Positions 1-8,619 of a stretch of DNA of 64,000 bases are shown here, in pieces (positions within the stretch are counted from its first letter, which is position 1; every line of letters starts with the position of its first letter). This DNA is from Acholoe squamosa (taxonomy: Eukaryota > Annelida > Polychaeta > Phyllodocida > Polynoidae). The DNA is taken from positions 40,365,250 to 40,429,249 of the forward strand of contig OX439051.1 of assembly GCA_949317995.1 (NCBI GenBank), written 5' to 3'. The notes under the pieces are model-generated. The model made no database searches, was not told where the DNA came from, and was given only the letters and a program-made list of their open reading frames with translations. The position numbers and the translations under genes were made by a program.

Positions 1-412
1 TATTCAACGACGCCTTATAGTATTTCATTCCCCCGATTGAATATGGCGGGTCTAGTACTAATCTTTAGGGTTGTTCATATCGACCATGACATAAATAAGC
101 AAATGTCCATGACCAGGGAATAAATTTGCATCGTATTCACCGAGGTGAGGCTGTCCGTATTCAACGACGCCTTATAGTATTTCATTCCCCCGATTGAATA
201 TGGCGGGTCTAGTACTAATCTTTAGGGTTGTTCATATCGACCATGACATAAATAAGCAAATGTCCAAATAAAGAAAAACAACTCAGATCTGTTCAAAATC
301 CAAGATGGCGGACACCCATTGAATACAGACACATTGTATTCAATGCCCCCCATTGAATACGGTACTTCCAGTACTAATCTATAGTGACGGTCGTATCAGC
401 CATGACATAAAA
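1..412 (+). repeat. Local direct repeat, two close copies plus one diverged copy
   Basis: Bases 1-109 recur at 158-266 (period 157) with almost no change. A more diverged third copy is visible at about 333-412, sharing the words ATTGAATA, AGTACTAATCT and CCATGACATAAA. A relative of the same family appears on the far side of the retrovirus-like element near 16150-16200 (CCATGACATAAATGCAAATGTCC-type sequence). No coding potential is seen, and the left end is cut by the window edge. Confidence 0.85.
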
Positions 413-805
413 TGTGATACCTTGTTTATGTGGTGTTCTTTTGGTATGAAAGACTACAGGAGTTGATATTTTTGCTCAATAATGCGGACACTGATCCAGA
501 AATATCTGAGTATTTATGGGGTATGTTGGAAATTAATGTATACTGTGTGATCTGGTACTATTAGAATGATTAAATTCATGAAGAAAAGACATCTGTTCAC
601 CATTTTGTGAGTACCAATTGGGAGACTATCGGTAGTGTATCTTTGGCTTTGAAATAATCAGATGTATGAATATCTGAGGATACTTAGAAATAACTTTGAT
701 GGAGACAGTTAACAGGTACCTACAAATCATCTAAAATACAAACATGAAACAAAAGAAAAAACAATCTAAAAAGCATCAAAAAGTATTATTTTAATCTACA
801 TAGTC
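413..805. other. AT-rich stretch, nothing recognised
   Basis: No reading frame, RNA gene or repeat is supported here. Confidence 0.5.
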
Positions 806-974
806 GGCTATGTCTCACCACTGTGGTGTGAGGGTTTCTGACCAGGATGTTTCTGACCGGCCATGAAGTTGCAAGATGAAGGTGAATTTCATAAGACTTC
901 CCCTTACCCTGCAACTTTATGGGCAGTCAGAAACCTTCACACTCAGACTTGCATCACATTGGTGATACATAGCC
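806..974. mobile_element. Small hairpin element (MITE-like)
   Basis: The left arm begins GGCTATGTCTCACCACTGTG (806) and runs to GTTTCTGAC. The right arm is its imperfect inverse, from GTCAGAAACC (about 930) to TACATAGCC (974). The arms are about 37-49 bp around an 85-bp centre. There is no coding capacity, so it would be non-autonomous. Its right end abuts the dispersed repeat that hosts the LTR element. Confidence 0.6.
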
Positions 975-992
975 ACTCAATATTGAAAGGAT

Positions 993-996
993 TAAA
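993..996. other. Target-site duplication TAAA (left half)
   Basis: TAAA at 993-996 matches TAAA at 15707-15710 just outside the right LTR, giving a 4-bp duplication as is common for Gypsy/errantivirus integrases. One base (T997) lies between it and the TG...CA end, so the boundary is uncertain by one base. Confidence 0.7.
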
Positions 997-997
997 T

Positions 998-2344
998 TGT
1001 CATACTCGTGATTGGCATGATCAAGTTGTCATATGAGAAATATCATAAGACTAGTGGTATATAGTGTAAATACATCAGGCTCATATAAATAGAGTTATTT
1101 CCAGTTGTCACTGGTTTATTCAGCTTTAGGCAACATGTAAGAAATATCAATCATACAGTAGTTAGTATGTAGGTAATTTGTACATACAGTAAACATACAG
1201 TAATTTATAAAGTACAATGTTCAGTTCCACTCCACCTGTGAGGTAATAATAATACAATGTCCAGCATAGTTCTAGGTGGGTTCCCACACCTAGCTCCTGA
1301 CCTGCTGTTTAGAGGAATAATGTAATAATGAATAACTTTACCCTCTGGTGGAAGTCTTGAAGAAGATAGCCCCTGGCCACTAATGATAGAAAACCAATGC
1401 CTGTCTAGCATAGTTTCACCATAGTGCAGTGGTATAGCAGGTAGCAGGAGATGACTGGAGATGTTACCTCTAGAGCGGTTCTTGGTGATCTGTCTTCCTG
1501 GAGGTGCAGACAGGCTATTTGTAGCAAATCTTGGAAAAGCACCTCCAGACTGACTGGAGCCAGCAGCATCTGCCTAACTCTACAATTGTTTGAGGGGACT
1601 CTTTCAAGTGTCACAGGGGGACAAAGGACCCCCATGGACGCCGCTATGCCCCCCATTGTCTTGGTCGGTTCTGCATCTTTAGACCCTCATATCTCGGTCG
1701 TTTATGCGTTTATAACCGCCATTTTGGGCATGCGCGGAGTTGAATATGCCAAGTTTATATTGCCCGCTGGATAGGCGCGTAATTCGCGCCGGTTTGTCTG
1801 TAGTGCACTTGGAGCTCCTTTCAGTCTCTATGGCATAACTTCCTTAATAATGGGAGTACCGCCTTGATCTTGGGCTCATTTTGACCGTCTAATTATGGGC
1901 TTTCCATAAATGCTTTGATATTTGACCTAGCTTGCTCAGGAGCGACGCTAGAGCGACCGGAAGGTTATGGCGTCGTGCTTATGTAACCCATTGTTCAGTC
2001 CTTAGAGTGCTCAGACACTCATGACGGCGTCAGCGGTGCTCAGGCACCCGTGACGGCCGGTTGCATTCACTTACAAGTTATTAATTTGTGCATTGAACCA
2101 TGAGGTCGCACACTGAGACCCTCATTTTTATTATATTGTGCAGTGAACCATTAGGTCGGAGCCTTTGATGTCAGAGAGAGTGTTTGTAACTGACCTGGCT
2201 GGTGTGCAGTGGGGCATGAACGCTCTTATACAAAGTTTGAGCGCTCTTATAGCTCTTAGAACCAACCCATGTATTAATTTCATAGATATCCTTTGATTAA
2301 TACAAAATATGTTACAATTTATGGAATAGTAAAATGGTATATCA
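998..2344 (-). repeat. 3' LTR of the Gypsy-like element
   Basis: Matches 14360-15706 at a constant offset of 13,362 with no net indel. On the minus strand it starts TGATATACC and ends GTATGACA. The short frames inside it occur in both LTRs and are not supported as genes. Confidence 0.95.
1115..1120 (-). terminator. Polyadenylation signal AATAAA in the 3' LTR
   Basis: The plus strand reads TTTATT, giving AATAAA in CTGAATAAACC on the element strand. The same signal is at 14478-14483 in the 5' LTR. It is the likely 3'-end signal of the full-length transcript. Confidence 0.6.
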
Positions 2345-2350
2345 TAGAAT

Positions 2351-2365
2351 ACTCCCTCTCCCCCG
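2351..2365 (-). other. Polypurine tract (plus-strand primer site)
   Basis: The minus strand reads CGGGGGAGAGGGAGT, ending a few bases before the 3' LTR. This is the expected position for the primer of second-strand DNA synthesis. It also shows that everything between env and 2351 is internal to the element. Confidence 0.75.
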
Positions 2366-2639
2366 AAAGAATGCGAAACTCCGTCATTTCGCCGAGGGAA
2401 TGTACAATTTATACAATTTTTACCTTATTTTGGAGTTATATACTGTTTTGTAAGAGGATTTGAAGTGATGGGGAGTGCTTCAAATGCAATTTTTGTGGTA
2501 GGGCTTTGTCAGTATAAACAATTTTCTCCTGGGTATAAGTACATTTCCGAGTTTCTATATCTTACCATACCTGAGCTTTTTGCTTATGTGACATCAATAT
2601 TGGGTACAATTTCCCATTTTTATGTACAACATACAATTT

Positions 2640-3170
2640 GGCAAATAGTGTGCAATTTTGGCATTCAATATTCAATTTAGCGTGCAAATTGAACATAAAT
2701 GACAATTTCAGTGTGCAAATTTACAATTTCGCGTGTAATTGCGTTCAATTGACAATTTCAGTATGCAAATATATAATTTTTGCGTACATTTGGCAATTTG
2801 AGTGTGCAAATATATAATTTTCGCGTATATTTGGCAATTTTAGTGTGCAAATATATAATTTTCGCGTATATTTGGCAATTTTAGTGTGCAAATATATAAT
2901 TTTGCGTACATTTGGCAATTTTAGTGTGCAAATATATAATTTCGCGTGCATTTGGCAATTTTAGTGTGCAAATATATAATTTCGCGTGCATTTGGCAATT
3001 TTAGTATGCAAATATATAATTTCGCGTGTATTTGGCAATTTTTGGTGTACAAATATATAATTTTTGCGTACATTTCACAGTTTTAGTATGCCAATATATA
3101 ATTTTGCGTTCAATTGATAGTTTCTGTATGTACATATATAATTTTGCGTACAGCTTGGATACACATAGAA
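2640..3170. repeat. AT-rich minisatellite, 40-41 bp period
   Basis: The unit contains TTTGGCAATTTTAGTGTGCA followed by an ATATATAATTTCGCGT-type segment. Unit starts are at about 2789, 2830, 2871, 2911, 2951, 2991 and 3031, with degenerate units on both sides. It lies inside the 3' non-coding region of the LTR element. Confidence 0.9.
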
Positions 3171-3224
3171 ATGTTGATTTTCTAAAAATCTGACTTCAGT
3201 GTATGAATTGGGTACAGACATACA

Positions 3225-3600
3225 GTATAATGTGCAACATATAATTCAAATGTAAATTGGATACAACTTACAATCTAGTGTGCAAACATGCAATCTTTGT
3301 GTGCAAAATTGGGTACAAGTGTACAATCCGGTGTGCAAACATACAATTTTAGTGTGCAAATTGGGTACAAGCGTACAATCTGGTGTGCAAACATACAATT
3401 TTAGTGTGCAAATTGGGTACAAGCGTACAATCTGGTGTGCAAATATACAGTTTTAGTGTGCAAATTGGGTACGAGCGTACAATCTGGTGTGCAAACATAC
3501 AATTTTAGTGTGCAAATTGGGTACAAGCGTACAATCTGGTGTGCAAACATACAATTTTGTGTGCAAATTGGGTACAAACGTACAATCTAGATTACACTAT
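3225..3600. repeat. AT-rich minisatellite, 52 bp period
   Basis: The unit contains TTGGGTACAAGCGTACAATC and GTGTGCAAACATACAATTTT. Starts at 3361, 3413, 3465 and 3517 give an exact 52-bp period. It shares the words GTGTGCAAA and ACAATTT with the 40-41-bp array next to it, so the two probably arose from related sequence. Confidence 0.9.
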
Positions 3601-4341
3601 TCAATTTATGGGATTTGAGACAAATTTTTCCGAGGGCCGGAAAAACAAAGTACTTCATGTACAATAGGCTTGTTTGTCTCTGAGTTACTCATTGATTTTG
3701 CTATATGGGTGTATTAATTGGCAATTTCGGCAGTGGGCCGCTGCTTAATTGACTTTTCCCCTAGCCTTTTGAGTATGTGTCCCTGAAAGAGAATTATTTG
3801 GTGAGTATCTTAAGTAAACATGTTTTATGTCAACCATTTTCTCAAAAAATTTTTTTTTTTTTTTTTTTTCATTCATTTTTCCAACAATTTACTTGGATAC
3901 CTAAAGTGTGTTACTTTAAGTAAACCTTGGCATAGTATACAAGTGCTAGTGGGTACAAAAACTGTCTTAGTTATCTACCTGCATTCATGTATATTAATGT
4001 TAGATTTGTACAATTTTACAATTTGTAATTTGCACTTTCGCAATTTTGCGCGTATATGCGCGCATTAATCATCGGTTTTGTGAGAATACCATAGATTTTC
4101 ATATTATACATCAACAAGTGGCTGTGTATATAATTTTTTTTTTTTTTTTTTTTTCTAATACTTTGATAATTTCATTGACCGTGGAGGTGTGTCAGGAGTG
4201 AGATGTGAGTCTCCTCCCTGGTGTGCTCATGCAGTGGTGGCACTTGAGGTGTTAGGTGCCAGATTCTGGCATGTGTCTGTGGCAGTGCCTAGCTTGGTGT
4301 CAGTGGACAGTTCAGGGTGGGGGGGGGTGTGTGTGTGTCCA
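3601..4341. other. Non-coding 3' region with two long T tracts
   Basis: T tracts at about 3850-3869 and 4135-4154 (A tracts on the element strand) break otherwise mixed sequence. From about 4180 the composition shifts to G/T-rich, leading into the antisense gene. No element-strand reading frame is seen. Confidence 0.6.
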
Positions 4342-4379
4342 TTTAAGGAGTGTGTGGCTGGTATTGGAGTATCAGTTCC
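4342..4379 (+). promoter_or_regulatory. Candidate core promoter of the antisense gene (TATA-like + Inr)
   Basis: TTTAAGG at 4342-4348 is followed by TCAGTT at 4372-4377, a match to the metazoan initiator. If A4374 is +1, the TATA-like box is at -32 to -26, the canonical distance. The start codon at 4406 would then follow a 32-nt leader. Each motif is weak alone; the combined spacing is what makes it worth noting. No transcript evidence is available. Confidence 0.4.
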
Positions 4380-4405
4380 TCTCTGGAAGTCACTGCTGTA
4401 GTACC

Positions 4406-4885
4406 ATGGCCCATCTACAAGCTCTCTTTGCTCTGCCTGTCCCCCAGGTGATGGAGGTGGGGAGTCCAGTTAGGGCCCTGGTTGAGTCTAACCAGACCAT
4501 CCATTATGGGTACATAGTGAGTAATTTCAAGGAGATCATTGAGCATGGTGATGTGATGGTCTGTAATTACTCCTGCCATTATTTTCTGGGCTCAGCCTTG
4601 CGTCGGGGGGCCACTGTGGCCCTTCTGACTAGGGCCTTGGGTAATATGGGTTTCTGGCCCATGGATTATAACCTAGGGCCGCGGGAGCGAGTGCTATGGG
4701 ATTATCTGTTGGCGGCATCCCTCCTCGATCTTGCGGCATCCGGGAATCCATCCACGGCTGCCGAGTATGGACTGGGGATGCTGGAGGCCCGGCTCGCTGA
4801 GTGGGAGCAGGATCACGGCCATATGTATGGCTCGGACTCGGCCCCGGACTCTCCCATTGATGTTGAACCCGAGGATCTGTGGTAG
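4406..4885 (+). CDS. Antisense accessory protein of the LTR element, 159 aa, unknown family
   Basis: This plus-strand ORF lies opposite to gag-pol-env, between env and the 3' LTR, and converges on env (3' ends 149 bp apart). I chose the ATG at 4406 because it sits in ACCATGG and follows the candidate TATA/Inr pair. The frame is open further up to an ATG at 4256, without comparable context. The sequence is clearly more GC-rich than its flanks. The protein starts MAHLQALF, has a Cys/His patch (CNYSCHYF) in the middle, a Leu/Ala-rich helix-like stretch (LLAASLLDLAA), and an acidic tail ending DVEPEDLW. It is acidic, has no signal peptide or membrane span, and does not look like a core histone by sequence, although its 3' flank is histone-type. 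No minus-strand frame overlaps it, so it is not a shadow of another gene. It could be a regulatory factor or a captured host gene; function is unknown. Confidence 0.6.
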   Translation: MAHLQALFALPVPQVMEVGSPVRALVESNQTIHYGYIVSNFKEIIEHGDVMVCNYSCHYFLGSALRRGATVALLTRALGNMGFWPMDYNLGPRERVLWDYLLAASLLDLAASGNPSTAAEYGLGMLEARLAEWEQDHGHMYGSDSAPDSPIDVEPEDLW

Positions 4886-4932
4886 GATCCCGACTGACTG
4901 AAACCTAGGGTGTACAAACCCGCCATCCCAAA

Positions 4933-4971
4933 GGCCCTTTTCAGGGCCGGCAAATTGTCCGAAAAGTTCTG
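4933..4971 (+). terminator. Replication-dependent histone-type 3'-end stem-loop with HDE-like element
   Basis: GGCCCTTTTCAGGGCC at 4933-4948 folds as a perfect 6-bp stem with a TTTC loop, matching the metazoan histone mRNA consensus GGYYYT-TTTC-ARRRCC. It is preceded by the typical CCCAAA. Downstream, GAAAAGTTCTG (4961-4971) resembles the histone downstream element that pairs with U7 snRNA, at normal spacing. The stem begins 47 nt after the stop of the antisense ORF, the usual distance in histone genes. In known genes SLBP binds the stem-loop and directs cleavage without polyadenylation in S phase. The reverse complement does not fit the consensus (its loop is GAAA), so the signal belongs to the plus strand. 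Confidence 0.75.
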
Positions 4972-5034
4972 AATACTGTCTCTGATGTGTTGTCTCCTGG
5001 TGGTGGACTGGGGGCAGCCTAGGCTGTGGGCAGT

Positions 5035-7282
5035 CTAGGCTGTTTCCACAGTCACCGGGGAGGGCTGGTGGTTTAGAAAATTAGCAATAGTCTGCATGTT
5101 TGACCTTGCGGTCTCCTCCTGTTGTTCGTCAATAATTATATCTGTTGTATTTTCCAGTGCTGTCATGGTCACCGGGCTGGTGCCACAATCATTCTGGAGA
5201 AGCATGGAGTAGTACAGTCCTTTGTTTTTAAGGGCTGGTATAGTACTGAACCTAGTGCGCCAAGGTAGGTGTATCACCTGAGGGAGGTGATAAGCAAATT
5301 CTCCTCTCTGTGTTGTTATAACTGCTGGTCCATTCCAGGTAAATATAGCCTTAGGTAGTGGGAAGGTTTTAACCACTATATCCTTATAGGTAGGGGCAGC
5401 TGCTGATTTAATCTCATCAAATTCATGTGGTATTGGCCTCAAGGGTAGCGCGAAGTTTGAGTCTCCACAATATATTTTAAAATATATTGTGGGGTTTGTG
5501 CGCTTGGCCACATTTTTCTTGCCACAGTGTGTCTGTGCAAATTTCTTAAGGTACTTCATTATTCTGTAGGCTGAGTAGATGGTCAGGGTGAATAATATAG
5601 CAATTATCAGGGTGTGGGTTTCCTGAATTGTGAGGAAAGGGGTGTGGGTTTCCTCTGTAGGGGTTAGTTTGGTAGGATTCTTATCTGGGAGCAATTTGTG
5701 TAGGGGCAGCTCGGTGACTAGTCTGAATGCTTTGGCTGTAGGCAGGTAGGCTACAGTTCCTCCTAGTCTGTACAGTTTGAGTAGTATGTATACTATAAAA
5801 ATGTGAGCTGATATCCCTAGGATGAGTGCTAAGCTTTGGAAGATTGGATGCTCTGTAACTCGACGTAGGTATGATTCCTCGTAGCGCGTTTCCATTTCCT
5901 TATTAAGGTTGGAGGCATCTTTTAATACTGTTTTAGCAAAGGGCTCTAAATTTAGTTGAGTAATATCATCCATGATTGGATTTTCCTGTAGTTTTTCTAA
6001 GGTTCTAGAAAGGTTTACTACTGGGAAATTTGGAAGATTCTCTCTTTCATCTGGTTTGGTTTCAGAAATTTTGTTAAGTGCTGCCATGAATGGTAAATTA
6101 ATTGTCTTGAGAATGTAATGAAATGATAAGGTTGAGTTACAGGGCAACCTTGTGTTTGGAAGAGAAAATTCTCCTACACTGATCGTGCACCCACAGGGTA
6201 CACCTATGATTGAGTAGGACTGGGCCTTCCGAGTTTCAGACGTTTTACCATGGCAGTTGATAAAGTAATGGGGTTCATTAGTAGTGACCAGATACTCATC
6301 TTCAGAAATGGAAATAGCATGGGTGGTAGGTGCTTGCAGTGGTGAAACTGTAAACTTGCAATGTTCCTTAATCTGTTGAGCCTGGTTAGTAAAAATGGCT
6401 ACAGGGCATGTAGGCCTGTGTTTATAGATTCTACCATTTACATCTCTGCATACTTTTACTGTAGTACCTTCACATGCCTGCATATCTGCTGAGTCCAATT
6501 CGATGAATAATGATTCGTCGTAAGATACTGCTAGAAACTCAGTCGTGGTTTGTAATTTGGTGACTCCTCTGGTGGGGGTCTCCTGTGTGTCTATAGGCAT
6601 GGGTGATGTAATCATTTGGTACAGTTTGAAGGTTGAGGTGGTAGATTGAATTATAATGTCCAGATGAATATATATATGGTGAGCTGAGTAAGTGTATGAG
6701 GTCAGCTTCTGTGAATAATAGAAATCTAAGTCATTAATTGCGACTTGTGCTCCAGGGTGTGTAATCCTAAGTTTGTTATTAATGTCAACTAGGTATCTAG
6801 CGAGGTCTGAGGGTGGTACTATATCAGGGGTTAGGATCCCTGATGATAGCATCCTCAGGGCTGCATTTGTCCTTTGCAGTGATTGAACTGTATTCATTCT
6901 TGCTGCTATGATAATTAGTGCATCATTTAATACTTGCATTTTCTCCCTTTGAGTTTTCTCGTGCCTTGAATATGAATCAAGTGACCTGGACATGTTAGAG
7001 GCCCACAGGTTGACAGTGTCACCTATGGTGTTGATTGTGCTGTCCAGTACCTTCTTATCTTGGATGTATGCTTTAACAAACTTATCTTGTCTGTCTGTGA
7101 TCTTTTCAATGAGACTAGCTGCTTCCTGATCTTGTTTAGCAAATTTTCTTAGTATTTCATCTATGTTCTTGAGCTGTCCCATTACTTGGTTTACATCTTC
7201 TACTGTGGCTAGACCTAGCACACCGCGAAACAGGGGTGCTAGAAAAACCCAGTATGGCCTCTCTTTTGGCCTTGTCCAATGT
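5035..7282 (-). pseudogene. env: Envelope fusion-protein region, 3' part of frameshifted env
   Basis: The frame is open from 7282 to the stop at 5035. Its first 20-odd codons (YWVFLAPLF...) are hydrophobic and fusion-peptide-like. They are followed by a long predicted alpha-helical region rich in E, K, Q and N, a Cys-rich ectodomain, a membrane span near residue 467 of the 728-codon frame (ALILGISAHIFIVYILL), and a second hydrophobic span near residue 540 (LIIAILFTLTIYSAYRI). About 170 more residues follow. The layout fits insect errantivirus / baculovirus F-type class I fusion proteins, except that the second span and long tail are unusual. It is out of frame with the signal-peptide part, so this copy of env is broken. 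Assignment is from layout and position. Confidence 0.75.
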
Positions 7283-7660
7283 GTTTATGGGGTTGGATAG
7301 GAACAATTTGATGGAGGCTAATGTTTCATTTATCTCCTTGTCTGCAATTTCCAGCAAGGTGTCAAGCTCTTTGGCTTGTTGGATAATTTGACCAGAGGTA
7401 TGATCTTGTAGAGTAGGAGTGGTCAATTGGAGTATTCTATCCCTTATGGATCCTTGGGTAGCGGGTGCCCGAGGTATCTTGTAGGGGATAGCTAACAACA
7501 GTGTTGTGGTTGTATGTCCATTGACCAATGGTTGAGGGCTAGGTTTGAATACTACTCCTATGTTTTGTCTCACCACAGGTGTATAACCTGCAGTAAGTGG
7601 TTCTATAGTATATAATAACAGCATAGTAAGCAGTATGGGTGAAACTCTCAGTCTCCCCAT
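7157..7660 (-). pseudogene. env: Envelope, 5' part with signal peptide (frameshifted env)
   Basis: ATG at 7658-7660 lies in ACCATGG context and opens with a signal peptide (MGRLRVSPILLTMLLLYTIE). About 120 further residues include an NET glycosylation sequon and a basic DKAKRE sequence near the end, in the place where F-type proteins have a furin site. The frame then runs into unrelated sequence and stops at 7157. The other env frame is open from 7282, so the lesion lies in the 7157-7282 overlap, most likely close to the basic site. An indel in this copy or a sequencing error are both possible. Confidence 0.75.
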
Positions 7661-8619
7661 GGTGCTTGTGTAAAGCAAGTTTGCTGTTGTTAAAGTCTTG
7701 TCAAATTTGTAGTGATTTGGTGCTGGTAAAGTCTAAGTGTATGGTGTAACACTTTAAATGAAGTGGTTCAAACTGTACCTTTGCAAGATTGAGCTGTCTT
7801 GGCAATATGTCCGGTGAGTCTATAGAGATTGACCAGTAAATGGTGAGGTCAGGTTAAAGGTGAAGTAGGTGTGTTCTTTATCCTAGTGCAGTCTCTCCTA
7901 ATGGAGAAGTGGGCTGGCTAATTCCCAAGTGGGGTCCTGTAGACTTGAGTTCCAGACTGCAGCTGGATGAAGACTGATGGTGGGCTATGGTCCACAGTGC
8001 TTCTTATGTAGCCTACCCTACCCACATCCATTGTGGGCATGGTATTGTTTCTCTGGAGTCAGTGCACCTAATCTCCAGTGTCTGCAACTGTGGGGCTCTA
8101 TTGTATAATCTGTGTACTGGTAATTAGCTCCTCCTGTCATCCAGGACAGCCATTCATGACCGTCTAGACAGTTGTCTGAGTGTAGCTTATAAGGTCAATT
8201 GATCTCTATAGACTGCTGTGTTGGCATAGCGTGCTCTTTCATGTGGGGATTAGGCTTTAGACACTCCATTGTGTTACCCTTACTCTTCTTAGACTTCATG
8301 TCTGCTTTACTTGGGGGGTCCCAGTCTTTGACCCTTTCAGAGGCAATAACCTACTGATATATTTACAAATTTGATTGGCTTTATATACATATAAGTAATT
8401 CATTATCAGTCACACATGTCTTATGTGTGGATGAAGAGAATTTGTAATACATTTTGAAAATCTTATGTTCTTTTGGTATCTCAATCTTGTTTCTAACTTC
8501 TTGAAACTGCACCACACCTAGATGTCTTTCTTAGTATGTGGTGTGCAGGCCTAGGCTTGATAGGGCCTATGCCTGTGGTTTTTCTTGTAAGGGTGATATC
8601 ATTTTTGTTCCTTACAGTT
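7661..8619. other. Gap between pol and env, no gene seen
   Basis: About 0.96 kb with no convincing frame on either strand; the 64-codon frames near 8493-8730 lack support. In related elements env is expressed from a spliced RNA, so a splice acceptor may lie here, but I cannot identify it with confidence. Confidence 0.5.

Noticed and set aside
1205-1774. Overlapping frames in the LTR, repeated at 14567-15136
   Set aside because: They recur only because the LTR is repeated. There is no start context or recognisable protein, and with so few differences between LTRs nothing can be said about selection.
2640-3600. CRISPR-like regular arrays
   Set aside because: Spacers are not unique, the repeats are tandem minisatellites, and the DNA is eukaryotic.
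4406-4885. Antisense ORF as a core histone gene
   Set aside because: The 3' stem-loop is histone-type, but the product is acidic and shows no match to H2A, H2B, H3, H4 or H1 motifs that I can see.
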